Part shown: positions 11,886 to 24,664 of the stretch, piece by piece
How the letters are laid out: the number at the start of each line of letters is the position of its first letter
Position numbering within the stretch: position 1 is the first letter of the stretch
Assembly: GCA_020002185.1 (NCBI GenBank)
Contig: CM034542.1
Span: forward strand, 55,690,626-55,754,625
Origin: Paraescarpia echinospica
Taxonomy: Eukaryota; Annelida; Polychaeta; Sabellida; Siboglinidae
DNA: 64,000 nt
Direction of reading: 5' to 3'
Made by a program: the position numbers and the translations under genes
The notes under the pieces: generated by a model
Database searches by the model: none
What the model was told of the DNA's origin: nothing
The model's input: only the letters and a program-made list of their open reading frames with translations

Positions 11886-14800
11886 ATTTGTATGTGTGCT
11901 TGTGCATGTGTGCGTGCGTGCGTGTGTGTGTGTGTGTGTGTGTTTGTGTTACATGGTTGCTATATCAGTAGAATGATAACAACTGTGTAATACAGTATTG
12001 CACAGTTGTTATCTGTGAAGTTACATAGATAACAACTGTGTAATACAGTATTGCACAGTTGTTATCTGTGAAGTTACATAGATGTTATATGAGTGTTACA
12101 TGGTTGTTACATGCAGGTCATGTTGGTGTTTTGTGGGTATTACATTATTGTTGCATGGATGTTACAGTTGTTACGCATGTGGTCGTAATATGGTAATGTG
12201 GATGTTCAAGCATATTACGTGGTTGACACATGAATGTAAAATTAATGTCATGGGTGTCATTCAGTTGTTACGCATATTACACTGTTGTTACATGAATGTT
12301 ACATATATGAGAATTACATGGGTGATACTTGGGGGTTACATATTGTATCAGTGTGGTGTAACAAATAATAACATGCATGCATACACACACACTCACTCGC
12401 ACACACATGCAAGCATGCATATGCGCACACACACACACATACTATATATATATATATATATATAAACAAACAGATTAAAAACTGACAACTAACGTGATAT
12501 ATAAATGTGACTGATGTGGTGATATTGCGAAGGTGTTGTGGTATTATTAGAAGTGAACAATGAATGGATTTTTCATAAATACTATCATAAATTGAATTAT
12601 AAGCATGAATGTTTTAAAGAGTGGAACATTACCAAGGGAAACATCCAACTATGGATACATTTAAGCACATAGAGCGTATATTTTAAGTAAGTAAGTAAGT
12701 AGCTTTATTTTTGTAATGTAACAACGTAACATGCAGTTACTGTACATGTCTTACAAATGGAAATGTGTTACATTGTAATGGATGTCACTTGGCCAAAAGC
12801 CATCTTCCAGTGACACCACCAAGCGTATATATTTTACGTGCATTGATATCAAATTTCAAATGTTTTGTTTCAGGAATGGACCAAAGGAATGGCTTGCCAT
12901 GCGCTTCCTCTGGTGATAAGAGTTACCAAGCTCCCGAATATTCAGTACATTTTCATGAAGTTGGCAGCGCCCTGCCATTGTTTAGCTTCGGGTAAGTAAA
13001 TATGTTTTCTTATTGTTTATTTTGAATATTTGAACAGCTTGTAAAAAGAAACTTTAATAACTAAATTCTACATCAGTTGATCATAGTTACTAGGTAACTC
13101 ACTGAACCCTTGTATTGTTGATGGGTCACTGCCCTCTTTGCTTGCCAACCCCATACCCCCAAACCCCCTGGTGGCCAGGTGTTTTGATTTAATATACACT
13201 GATTCATACTTTTCATGTAGTGCAATGTTTGTTTCATGTAGGCATATTAATTAATGATACTTTTGTTGTTGAATTCACAAATTCAGAGTCACAATTATAA
13301 GCATGACATTGTCGCTTCTCTATACTATGCCATAAGACCACACACACTTTCTCACATATCACCCAACCTATGTATCAAATGAATTCTTTTATTGTGTTTA
13401 AATAACTTTTTTATGAAAGTACAGTAAACCTTCGATTTAACAAATTCACTTATAACAAATCCTTGCTTATATAACAAATTGGTCCCAATTTGTTCTTATT
13501 TAATTTTTGTGCCTATAACAAATTTTATTTAAAAAATATCAGATATAACAAACAGCCCTGTCAGTCCAGTGGCCAACATCACAATGGGTAAATGAGACTA
13601 GGAAGGAGTTTTAATAAAAAAAAAAAAATATATATTATATTACACGTTTGTATTATGCTTTCAGAGGCCGACCCAAGCACAAGCCTGATACTACAGTTCC
13701 ATTAGAATCAATCGCCTCTACAGGGTGAGTATAGGAGTGTTTGTCATGGCTTGGTGGTACTATTGGGCAGCTAAACATGTACTGAGTTTCAGTTTAGGAG
13801 ATCTGAGCATTTGTATAGAATTTGGGCCCATAACGATTTTGTTGTTATAACTATGTTTGCCTAAATATTGTTAATTCATCATCCCATGGATATTTACATT
13901 ATAAAGATATTGTGTCTTAGAATACTTTTGAGGCCTAAACAATGCTCTGGATTGCGCTGTTATATTATAACATAAAAATTATGTGGAATTATTGAATAAA
14001 TAAATGCATTGATGTATTAAATTTGGGCAAAAATATAGTTATAAATGCGAAATCGAGGGGGGCCAGGATTTTACACACGTACCGAGATCTGACTTGATCT
14101 GGATAATAAAATGATCAATTATTAACATCTAGACAATGATGCTTTTAAATTAATGACGAGACGGTTGTGTCAAAGTGTTTGCCTAGATTAGTGGCGGGCA
14201 CAATAGCTATGGGGCCACCTACCGATCAATGTTTGGCGGGAATTATGATTGATCAGAAGGTCTCGCCACTATTCAAATTAAAAAAATGCCATCTCTAATC
14301 TTGTAGAGGTTGGCAGATATTTAGGCTGTTGCCACCTTACTAACTAAATTCAAACCAAGAGTCACACATTGTACGTCTTTGTGATACATTGTGGTGTATC
14401 TTATGTAACTAGCAAAAATATTATGTATTCTCCCTGTTTGGGCACTTGTGTAGAATCAAGGCCTATCTCAATTTCGCCGTTATATTTATAGTTTTGCCGA
14501 AATGTAATACCTCAGTGCGTTTATTCAATAATTCGACATCACTTCAGGCATATATAATGTTTTAAAATGTTGCATCTTATGACACTTCTCAGGCTCAAAT
14601 AGCTCCCCGGCTTATGCCAGGCTGCGTCGCTGTGGCCTTGTGTTTCCGCTCCATTCGCATGAAAATTGCCATAACAGCGCATGTTGAAAACCGGGTGTTA
14701 TATTTTATAACGCCCGCTATATAACTTATACAGACCTCAAACGTCTGCTAAGACACAATATTTTTTCTATGTTTCTATGCCCGGGAATATGTGGATTGAT

Positions 14801-15065
14801 GGAATTAACTGAAGTATCGCACTGAGGCAAAATATAGTTATAGCAGCAACATTGAGGTAGGCAGAAACAAAAGTGCAGAAATAAAGAAGTTAGCCAGTGC
14901 GATGAACAATTATTGATGTTATTACAAAATTGTATTTTATCATTTTTCAGTGAGCCATACATCGTGAAGGAGAGGCGACGGAGGATGAAAGAGGCTATGG
15001 GTGATGTTGAGGCTTTGGAGAAATGGAGGCCTGCCACTCCTCTCGTGAATCCCGCGAAGACATAG
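6383..15065 (+). CDS. Seven-exon host gene, 255-aa protein of unknown function
   Basis: Exons: 6383-6425, 10095-10260, 11026-11135, 11525-11680, 12874-12991, 13665-13724, 14951-15065. All junctions are GT-AG and the phases agree at every one (1,2,1,1,2,2). The total is 768 nt, or 255 codons plus TAG. Most donors are strong (GTGAGT, GTAAGT); the donor after exon 2 (GTAGCT) is weaker. The protein is basic and hydrophilic, with no signal peptide or membrane segment. It has a Gly/His-rich IPHGYGDDVEFIPHGRY segment, a WPDKW motif, and a Lys/Arg-rich C-terminus (VKERRRRMKEAM). An AATAAA at 15552-15557 could end the mRNA. I do not recognise the family. Intron 1 (3.7 kb) contains a foldback-like repeat and intron 3 contains microsatellites. 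Splicing is inferred from phase agreement and sequence, not from transcripts. Confidence 0.75.
6800..9901. mobile_element. Candidate foldback-type DNA element inside intron 1
   Basis: Both ends carry the same 11 bp in inverted orientation (CCCTGCTAAAA at 6800-6810, TTTTAGCAGGG at 9891-9901). Next to each end is a long array of degenerate TTTACTATAG words (about 6812-7430 and 9415-9890). The left array reads ACATTTTACTAT and the right array reads the complement (TGGTAAAATGT), so the two arms can fold on each other. The core (7440-9410) is AT-rich, has a TA microsatellite near 9153-9182, and shows no transposase. A convincing target duplication was not found because the flanks are GGA-rich simple sequence. 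Confidence 0.45.
10028..10062. repeat. (CA)n microsatellite
   Basis: Alternating CA at about 10030-10060, just upstream of exon 2 of the 255-aa gene. Confidence 0.9.
11815..11946. repeat. (GT)n microsatellite
   Basis: Long alternating GT run at about 11818-11884, continuing as an imperfect GT/GC tract to about 11946, in intron 4 of the 255-aa gene. It is followed by degenerate TGTTACATGG-type words to about 12350. Confidence 0.9.
11974..12075. repeat. Tandem pair of hairpin-forming units (54-bp period)
   Basis: Each unit contains GATAACAACTGTG and its inverse CACAGTTGTTATC around a short centre. The unit occurs twice in tandem (about 11974-12013 and 12028-12067), each time followed by TGTGAAGTTACATAG. 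The whole lies in intron 4 of the 255-aa host gene. Confidence 0.75.
13420..13600. repeat. Possible pogo/Tigger-type terminal fragment
   Basis: TA followed by CAGTAAACCTTCGATTTAAC at 13422, then repeated TATAACAAAT words. This resembles the TA-flanked CAGT... termini of pogo/Tigger-like elements. The opposite terminus was not found, so this is a fragment at best. It lies in intron 5 of the 255-aa gene. Confidence 0.3.
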
Positions 15066-16389
15066 CATAGGCAAGGGAAGACACACAATCTCCATATCCA
15101 ACTGTTGTGATATGGCTCAGCAGTGAAACGTTTAGGCAGAGAGACATAGTATTATATGCAGCTAACACACTTAAACTGGTGACATATATTTTAGTGCCGA
15201 TTTTTATTTTGAGTCTAGTATGGTGCTCCAAAGAAGTTACCGTTTTTGTACTGCATGCCGGGTCAGAGAGATAGCAGAGGATAGAAGGTGCAGAGGACCA
15301 AACGAAGATATCTACAACGAATAACACGTACTGAAGGCAATGCAAAGTATTGGGTCACCAGTAACTGGGAAGAGCTAGAGCTCAGTTAAATATCGGATGG
15401 AGTAGACTTGACACATGCAGGCTATATTACAATATGACCGATCTCAGAAAGGACCAGAGAAACGTCATCAGAGGATATGCCTCTACCAAAGAGTGTAGGA
15501 ACGCTCTCTGCCTCTACCCAGCCACAAAACTCATTGGGCCAATGAAGTACCAATAAAATGAAGCAGTATTTTGCTATCATTGGACCTACCTTTGACATAT
15601 TGCAAGCTGGGTAGCTGCATCATATGTACAGGTATTCCACTGGGCCTACTTGCATTTGTAGTCTTTTTAACACAGTTATGTATTGAATAATTATACAACC
15701 AAAGCGCCATATATATATATATATATATATATATTAATTGAAGCAAACTGCATCTGCTAGTAAAGTAGACACATTTATTAATAGTTATATTTCCGGTCAC
15801 GACGGGGTGCCAAACACAAGAGAAGAATACAACGTGGAATATGATTTTACACGCTAACCTGAAGCTCAAATGTTATGAGACAGACCTACTCATTACTTCT
15901 GTTGTGCCAAATATAATCAACTGTTTACTCGGTGCCGTACTTAGCTATTTAATTAAGAAAAACTGTTGCGTATTATTTTTGCTGTATAACTGTTAACCCT
16001 GGGTTGATTATGCGTTTTATATGATGTCTATGATATTAGATGCAAGTATTCACATTATTTACATTGCACATATTGGTACACAGTGCTACACACACATATA
16101 TATATATACATATATATCTTACTATGAACATACCTGCTTGGCAGAGTAACGGATACATTGATATATGATATTATCTATTGTTCTAATTGTGTTTTTTCAA
16201 CACGTACATGTCATTAAAAAAATCTTAATTTTAACTCAAGCGTCACGTTATTATTGAAAATTGCTGTGTACTGCGGGAATATCGTGATTGATTGTTGTTC
16301 GTAGTTCGGACTCTTGTGACTTCTGAAATTACAAAACAACAAGAACCGGAACATATATAGGCATGATGATAGGCTGATCGATATATATC
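15066..16389. other. 3' flank of the 255-aa gene; no further gene seen
   Basis: Holds the probable 3' untranslated region (AATAAA at 15552-15557), a TA microsatellite near 15710-15735, and AT-rich sequence with another TA tract near 16095-16118. Minus-strand frames at 14726-15345 only overlap the last exon and its UTR and are not supported. Confidence 0.5.
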
Positions 16390-16960
16390 TTCTTCCCCTT
16401 GCTTGGTGGGGTCAACATCACTCAGTAGCTTGTTCTGCTTGTCACGTTCTTTCCCTCCATCCCTGTCAGTTGTCCGCAATGACTTTCCATTCTTGGCTGT
16501 TCACACCTGTCCTCCTAAGATCCCTTTTCGTGCTGTTGTTCTATTTCAGCTTTGGTCTTCCTCTTCGTCGTTTGCCACCCTCTTCTGCTTTCCATGCTCT
16601 TTTTGACAGTCTGTCTTCGCACATTCTTTGCATTTATCCTGCCCATCTCATTCTGTTTCCCACAACTGTCATCTTTAGTTGTTTTTTCATGTCGGTCTCT
16701 TCTCTCGGTTCCGTCATCTTCCTTATATCTTCTCGCGTTACTCTACATATTCTTCGGACCCAGTTGTTCTCCGCTACTTGTAGCTTCTCCTCCTGTCTCT
16801 CCGTCAGTGTTCCCAATTCACATATACATGCTGGCTTCCAATACTTCCTTTTAGCTGTTTATTTAGTTTTCTGTCCCACATCATGCCTTCCACCCTCTCA
16901 CACGCTGCTGCTCCTGCTTGCACCCTCCTCTGTATTTCTTTACTTCATATTGTGGTGAGT
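16390..16960 (-). pseudogene. Non-LTR retrotransposon RT, C-terminal fragment
   Basis: The minus-strand translation resembles the C-terminal region of LINE-encoded endonuclease/reverse transcriptase proteins: ERQEEKLQVAENNWVRRICR followed by LKMTVVGNRMRWAGH-type sequence and an Arg/Lys/Gly-rich stretch (GKRRRGRPK). It then reads to NSQEWKVIADNRG and KLLSDVDPTK near 16400-16480. Internal stops are present. Only the 3' part of the element remains. Confidence 0.6.
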
Positions 16961-19900
16961 GATCGGCCACCAAATAATCGTTACGTCACGTCGTACTTAA
17001 TCACGACACAGCCTGGTTCCTAATGCTAGTTTATAGTTATGAACCAGTCTGTTGGTGAGGAGATCGGTTAAAGAGGCTATTATATTGTACATTGTCGACA
17101 TAGTAAGTTAAAGGGAATAAAAGAAACCTATTGCTTGAATTTATATAATATTACATCTTCCTGTATATTTTCATTTCCACCAAGACAATAATTTTACCCG
17201 AATTCAATATATTAATACTTGCCCAATTTACGCTGTGCAACTGGTCTTCTTTGAATATGCATTTTTTGGCGCGCTTTTCAGTATGCCTAGATGTGACGTC
17301 AGAGGAACGAATCGTTGAACTGTCCGATATTTTTATATATAATTTCAGATATTTGCAAATCTTTTGGGTGTGTGCAATTTTGTCGTATTTGCGGAACGTC
17401 CGTAACTACGCATTTCCCAATTTTTTTGAACAATAAGAAATATCTCGTATCTGTATTACCTAAGTCCTAAAACGTAGAGCAACTACGCTTTAGTCTGTGT
17501 AAAAAAACAATTTCACACATAAATCTTGTCGCAGTTTTATGTCCCTTCTTACAAGAGCATGCCACAACTCTCTTAAATGTACATTAATACATGCAGTTCT
17601 ATAGAGCAGATACAATGTACATATTGTAGTATTATGCAATCGGATAAATAGACACTAAATGCAAAGTCACGGACAGTTCGATTTTTCGCCACGTCCTTGA
17701 CTAATTATAGATACTGTTGCGCCGTCTATTGATCAAGTCCTGGTGCTTCCAGCTTATACCGTTAACATATTATAATATGGAAGCATCAGTAAAAGTGTGT
17801 TCGATGTGATCAAGTCAAATAGTCAAGGACGTTCTGATTGCTTTTTGGTATCATCTTTTGAACTCGTGAAACTCTCTAAGAAATTATCAGATTTGCGAAC
17901 GGCTTGAAATTCCCTTGCTGTTTCCGGGAGGGTCGTTACGTTCTTGGCTGCCAAGGCTGGGAAGAACACGAATTGTTCGCCGTCTCAGTTGCGCCGGACG
18001 CACAGCACAAATAGCAAAGTTAAGAACCAACAAAGAAGATCGGGTAAGCAGCGTGCGTTGAGCCCCAATTCCACGTTGGGTCTTTCATGGCTGCCGCGGC
18101 CTCGATGGCACATACTTCGTTGGTGAGGTTGTTCAAAAAGCATCAGACGGAAAAGTACGGGTGAAGTACCCGCATCGAGTCGATGGAAAACTAAAATATT
18201 CAACTGGCCATCAGCCGAGGACATTGACAACACTGCCGTCAATGACATCTTCATGCCTTGGATTCCTGTACCGTGCATGACTGGAGGGTGCAATCGTACC
18301 CAGTACATGCTGCATGAAGGGCTACGGGATGAGATCAGCGCGGTACACAACCAGTTTTTGAAATTCAGTTTGCACGCAGATATTTATAGATTGACAACAT
18401 CTATAAATCTAGAACGTCCGTGACGGCAAACTTTCTTCGTTAAATGCGTCCACATTTATTGTGGATTTATGTTTTTGATGTGTGCGTATTATTGTTGCGC
18501 AAGAAAGTCGTTCTACTTGGTGGAACTAGTGCACGTTGCTGGGCAACGTTAACTTGTTCAATAAAATTGGAATTCGTCATAGTCTTTTTCCATTTTGCTA
18601 TAGAGTCTAATGATTGACGCATACACTTATGAATGTAACGTAGCCTATATTATTACGGGCATGTAGTTTTTGGCTATCAGACGCATTCATATCACGATAT
18701 ATAATCAAGCAGCTAGGCTATATTTTATGTTTATTGCGTGGACTTAGAAAACATATCAGAAATCGGAACGTCCGATTATGTATTTTCCATGTTAAACGCA
18801 CAAATAAGCTTGTAAATATCGGAGTAATATTATATTACATTGTCGTATCCGTACAGGTACTCGCTTGGTAAGTGTATGTTGGAAATAGTCTTGACAAATT
18901 TGAATAATGGGCATTTATACCGTATATTCACAGGTGTCTTGACTCTCACCGTCACACATTAACTAAGCTTAATCCTTTATAAAAATCATTTATATATTCT
19001 TAAGCCAGGGCATCCAAATGTATGGGACGTATATAATGAGACGGCCAAGGCACCAACCCATAGTGTCGCATTCACAAAAACGTCACGTCGGTGACGAAAA
19101 TATGGTTGTTGGATACATGGTCGATACAACAGACATACTTGCTTGATCAAGATCAAACTTGAATATGTTATAAGTAGGTATGCTAAGTAACTAGGAAAAA
19201 TATTCTCTTACTTTACTGTTTTGAAATGTATCGATAGCTGTAAATGAAATATTGAATGCCAAAATGTTATTGATTTATGGCCATGAATCATATTCATTGA
19301 CTTAATCCAACCAGATTTAAACAAAAATGATAAATGACAATGCTCTCAAGATGTATAAAATAGTTAAGGAAATATTGTAATATGGAAACAAACTCATCAG
19401 TAAAACGTGTGTTCGATGTGGCGAAGTCAAATAGTCACGGACGTTCTGATTGCTTTTGGCTATCATCTTTTAAACTCGTGTAACTCTCTAAGAAATGATC
19501 CGATTTGCGAACGACTTGAAGGTCTGTACGCTACACTATCTATCCAAGAGCGGGTCACTATGAAATATAACGCCCTAGAAGTTTGATTTTAAGGACCCAT
19601 TTTTTGGCAGTTGGTACTATGTTAAAAAACTCGCCCACCTTTACTTTTTGCTTTTTTTACTTGGTGTGTTGCTCGACAAATGGTGTAAGCAAATAAGTGA
19701 ATTACCCACGCAGTACGAAAACGATGTTGATAGCTTGTCGTACGACAACTGGCTACACATGCATTGATAGTTTAATGTTGTAACAATTCATGCATCACAA
19801 TTCTAGCAATGGGTTCACACTCGCATACACACATATATGGCATCACTAACATAAAGAAACAAACCTACGATACTAGAAATCACAACGAACCATTCTATCG

Positions 19901-20165
19901 CGAAAACAGCACGCTTACCGATAAGTACAAAACATGTCTGATTTAAGGAAGACGTCATTATAATCAATAAAACTACACTAGTGAATGACGCGTATGTGAG
20001 AGGATAGCAAACTGAAACAAGGTCTGGAAGACCCAATCCTTGGAAGCGTATCATAGGGAGCGTCACGGGCCAATCATTTATAAAAATCCCCCGAAACCCA
20101 TCAGCTTGTACAGTTTGTTTGATATAGTAGCTCTGCGTCGAGAGGAGAAGATGCGTTATGGATTC
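16961..20165. other. Intergenic; contains a dispersed direct duplication
   Basis: Two ~140-bp blocks, about 17775-17912 and 19380-19524, share GTCAAATAGTCA(A/C)GGACGTT and the following ~70 bases with few changes, in the same orientation 1.6 kb apart. Between them, 17940-18400 has a short GC-richer stretch with small open frames in more than one phase, possibly a decayed coding remnant, but I could not assign it. A minus-strand frame at 19815-20066 is hydrophobic but has no further support. Confidence 0.45.
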
Positions 20166-23151
20166 CTATGAATATGTAAATGTAAATCTGCCGGAAAGCT
20201 CATCAGGGTAGACCGTTGTCGTGTGACGATGTGGTGAAGTCGTCGAGGTGACGTCGTCGCAGTCGATGGGGCACAACGAGTGGTCGGAATCGTCTGCGTG
20301 AAACGGAAACACTTGCGTCTCGTGAAATGACGGCACTAATATTTGACATGTTTCACGGGTGGAAAGTGATTTAGCGAACATATCTTCGTCCAGTCGCCTA
20401 AACTGCGGTATACCTGCGGCAAAGAAACATCCCATTTGGTCGTGTAATTATTATTACATTATTACTAACAATATATATTGCGCCATGTAGCTGAGACCAG
20501 CCCGTTCTTAAGCGCGTTAAGAACGGGCAAAATCATTGCTAAGATATTGCTACGCCGACTGAAGATCGTAGTAAACGACGTCCTGTTGGAATCACACGGT
20601 GGATTTCGCCATGTGCGCAGCATGATTGGTACGACTTTCACCCTAAGATAACTGCAAGAAAAATCAGCTGAACAAAACAAGACGCTGCATGTCGTGTTCA
20701 TCGATTTCCCGAATGCATTCGACTCAGATAGTCATCCCTGTATATGGCGACTTCTAACAATGTATTGCTGCTCAAAGAAGTTTGTTTCATTGCTGCGGGC
20801 GTTTCACGAAATCATGAAAGCCCATGCGGTGGTCGATGACGAGCTGACATGTTTTTCCTGTATCACGTATAATTAAAACAGGCTGCGTCATAGCACCGAC
20901 ACTATTTACCCTCTTCTTGGCTGCAGTTACTTAACGACGCTCTCCGACGGAACATTGTTCAACTTAAACAGCCTCAAAGCGAAGACGAAGGTACAACAAC
21001 TGTGCATGCGAGCCATCCGGTCTGCCGAAGTCACTGGATTTGTGTCCCACACTCCGGCTGATTTACAGACACTGAAGAACGTATGCAGCTTTTTTCAAGT
21101 ACCTTGGCAGAACGATTGCCAATGACTGCCGTCTTTAAAAGAATTGTTGTTTCGGAGCCAGTCGACCTCAGCTGTTTTGTAAAACTACGTGAACGATTAT
21201 GGAGTATACACAACATCAATATTAACTGCCAAGAACAAAGCGAAGCTGGTTCAGGTGGTCAACCGGGCGGGCAAAATTGTTGGCATGAATCAACTGTAAC
21301 TATGTGATATCTATATGCAGGTTTTGGGAAGGAAAGCTGTCCAGATTCACCATGATACCAGTCACCCACTCAATTCTTCTTTTAAACTCTGCCGTCTGGG
21401 CGACGGCTCAGAATGCCCATTGCACACAAAAACTGTTACAAGAAATATTTTGTTCCATAAACCTACTGAATTCAAAGTCTAAACCTGCGGTTGTATATAA
21501 TGTATAATGTGCAATTGTGTGCATGAGTGTATACGCAGGAGGAGATTGAAACCTAATGTACTGTACTTCCAAACATACCTAATGTGTATATAATGTTTAC
21601 ATGTGTATATGTCTTAACACAGGGTGAGCCCAAAGGAACATTTCCATACTATGCAAACCATTTTATGGACAATAAAGATTTTTCAATTCAATTCAATCAA
21701 GCTCATGACGAAATGCAATGTCTACCGCGCTGTAATCCTGTCATGTCTCTTGTACAGTTCTTAGATGTGCACGTTGTGCAGACGACACACCCAGAAACTG
21801 TCCACCTGCGCCATCTGTGAATGATCCGTAGGATTAGATGGACTGATCGAAGTACTGCAACGTGCTGGCATGCAGAGCATTGATGCCATGCTCTTAAAAT
21901 CGATCGCCGCCTATCTGGACCGGCCACGTGGTACGCACGGACAACGCGCGACTGCCAAAAGCTGTCTTATATATGGAGAGCTACGACATGATAAACGTAA
22001 TGCGAGAAGACCACGTCTACGCTATACTGACTGTATCAAGAGACGCATTGATGTTGCTGGTCGCGAGAAAACAACCTGGAAGGAGACGGGTCACGATCGC
22101 AGCACGTGGCATGCGACTACCCGACAAGTAGCCATCAATGCTGAAGCAGCAGGGCATATGATACTGAAACAAGCAGACAGCGTCGACACCAAGGAGTGAG
22201 CACACTAGCTACACCTACAAGCAGGTATTGTGCACCAACATTCGTGTGCCGACAGTGTCGGCGAATCGTTGCTGCCCGTATTGGACTAGTGTCACACGAG
22301 CGAGCCCGTGGACACAGACAATAAAGAAACACACAAAACCAGGAAGATTGATTAAATTCATACTCAAAAGCGAGGAGACCGCCGATGTTGTGTGAGTAAC
22401 TGGCTATAGAGAATGGTGTATAGACGCGAACGACAAGTCTTCGCGCAGTAATTATTGTGTGGCTGAATGCTTCACAGAAACATCGTGTAGTGTTGGGAAG
22501 AACATTTGCCGGGGCCTGACACCGCGCTATGTACTATGAACGTACATTTTGTTTTTGCGCATTTACTTGTTGATGGCGTCTGCTAACGATATTCATGTGT
22601 ATACCGAGTTAGATCATGTCGCCAAAGAAAGACACATTTCCCCGTCTGCCGTGAGGCGTATGCCTACCTGTTTCTACGTGTAGATCGACGACATCGTGGC
22701 CGTATACATGCTCCATCTCCTCGTACATGTACTTGAACGACGTGAACACCAACGCAAATACGTACACAGCCCACCAGGATATCGCGTACACCATCCAGAT
22801 CTTACAGCCGCCTTCCGGAGCGGTGAACCATCTAGCGGAGTAGGAGAACGTCATGGTGAAGCGAGAAATAAGGCTGTCTCGCCCGTTCTTCCTGATCGGT
22901 TTCATCGACGCAGCACACTTCTGGTGCGCCGTGTCCAAGGACCCTCCGCCCACGAACTCTTTGGGTGACTTCTTCTGCGGTCCTTCTTCGTTCCCGGTTC
23001 CTTCCATGTGGTCGGAGTCGCAGCGATGATCCAGCTCAGGTACAGTGGCTTGGTTCCGTCGAATTAGTCGCCGCAATTCAACGATACGCGCGGCCCCGCC
23101 TAGATGACACTGATTGATTACGTCATCGCGGTACGTTCCATGACAACCCAT
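20166..23151 (-). CDS. Two-exon gene, 243-aa single-pass membrane protein
   Basis: Exon 1 is 23151-22668 and exon 2 is 20413-20166, on the minus strand. The ATG at 23151 sits in ACCATGG, a strong animal start context. Exon 1 ends ACAG/GTAGGC in phase 1. Exon 2 begins after a pyrimidine-rich TTTCTTTGCCGCAG acceptor and continues in the same phase. The total is 732 nt. The N-terminal ~110 residues are hydrophilic. One transmembrane helix follows (IWMVYAISWWAVYVFALVF). After it come an acidic stretch (YEEMEHVYGHDVVD) and a Ser/Thr/His/Asp-rich tail. I do not recognise the family and cannot fix the topology. The 2.25-kb intron contains a retrotransposon fragment on the opposite strand. If the splice is wrong, exon 1 alone is open to a stop at 22609. 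Confidence 0.5.
20480..22200 (+). pseudogene. Decayed non-LTR retrotransposon RT fragment
   Basis: Plus-strand pieces match a LINE reverse transcriptase in order. VVFIDFPNAFDS at about 20695 matches the catalytic motif A block 'FxDFxxAFDS'. KAKTKVQ...HTPADLQTLKN at about 20970-21075 comes from the region after the palm. At about 21860-22200 there is AGMQSIDAMLLKSI, then VVRTDNARLPKAVLY and NARRPRLRYTDCIKR, the typical C-terminal signature. Frame changes and stops separate them and motif C is not recognisable, so it is inactive. It lies antisense in the intron of the 243-aa membrane-protein gene. Confidence 0.6.
22392..22545 (+). repeat. SINE-like repeat, diverged copy
   Basis: Shares AAGTCTTCGCGCAGTAATTATTG, GTGTGGCTGAATGCTTC and a CGCTATGTACTATGAAC end with the copies near 4666-5018, but is more diverged. 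Confidence 0.5.
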
Positions 23152-23719
23152 GGTAACGGTCAAGCGTTAATAAATTGGGCCCTAGTACACATCCCAACAG
23201 TAACTGTATACCGAGACGGTAAGCATTTTTCGCGCGATATTTTGCAAAGTACACGTAGCGCGGTAAACCGCTACTGTTGATGAACACTTTGACGAGTAGA
23301 CCCACCTAGTCAAAGGCAAAGAGATTTAAAACGATGGAAGAACCCTTAGCAAAAAATTATATAGATAATCTATACAATACAGGCCCTATATTATAGGATA
23401 TATTCTATAGCATTTTGCGGAAGATTTTCTATAATAATAATATAGTAACAAACTTCTACAGCGCCTAAATCCCCAGACTATTTTTGTTATATAATTCTAT
23501 GTAATTTCTGCAGAATTTTATAAAACATTATGCTCACATAAAATTGATATAGAATTCTACAGAATATGATCTAGAATTCTACAGAAATTTGAAGTGACCA
23601 TAGAAAATCTAAAGAGTTTCGTGGACTAATCGATGCAATTCTAGCGAATGTTGAATTATTATCAAATTCAACAGAAAATGTTATTTCTATAGAATTACAC
23701 AAGCTGTCACTCACACCCC

Positions 23720-24664
23720 TCATATTCCCTCCATCCACCCATCACTTGCCCACCTACATCATCATTCTCATCCATCCACCTATCACTTGCCCACCTACAT
23801 CATCATTCTCATCCATCCACCCATCACTTTCCCGCCTACATCATCATTCTCATCCGTCCACCCATCATGTGTCCACCTACATCATCATACTCATCCATCC
23901 ACCCATCATTTACCCACCTACATCATCATTCTCATCCAGCCACCCATCACTTGCCCACCTACGTCATCATTCTCACCCATCCACCCATCACTTGCCCACC
24001 CACATCATCATTCTCATCCATCCACCCATCATTTGCCCACCTACATCATTCTCATCCATCCACCCATCATTTGCCACCTACATCATAATTCTCATCCATC
24101 CACCCATCACTTGCCCACCTTCATCGCCATTCTCGTCCATCCACCCATCACTTGCCCACCTACATCATCATTCTCATCCATCCACCCATCACTTGCCCAC
24201 CTACATCATCATTCTCATCCATCCACCCATCACTTGCCCACCTACATCATTATTCTCATCCATCCACCCATCAATTGCTACCTACATCATAATTCTCATC
24301 CATCCACCCATCACTTGCCCACCTACATCATCATTCTCATCCATCCACCCATCACTTGCCACATACATCATCATTCTCATCCATCCACCCATCACTTGCC
24401 CACCTACATCATCATTCTCATCCATCCACCCATAACTTGCCACCTACATCATCATTCTCATCCATCCACCCATTACTTGCCCACCTACGTCAGCATTCTC
24501 ATCCATCCACCCATCATTTTTTCACCTACATCATCATTCTCATCCATCCACCCATCACTTGCCACCTACATCATCATTCTCATCCATCCACCCATTACTT
24601 GCCCACCTACGTCAGCATTCTCATCCATCCACCCATCATTTTCCCACCTACATCATCATTCTCA
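23720..24664. repeat. 41-bp minisatellite array, truncated by gap
   Basis: About 22 copies of a 41-bp unit (core CATCCATCCACCCATCACTT followed by GCCCACCTACATCATCATTCT). Some units lack a C or carry TTTCCC/TTTTTC variants. The array runs directly into the run of N, so its true length is unknown. Because 41 is not a multiple of 3, the long open frames through it rotate phase. They are by-products of the stop-poor repeat. Confidence 0.95.

Noticed and set aside
16403..16958. Plus-strand Ser/Phe/Cys-rich frames of 67-162 codons
   Set aside because: They are antisense to a recognisable retrotransposon RT fragment on the minus strand.
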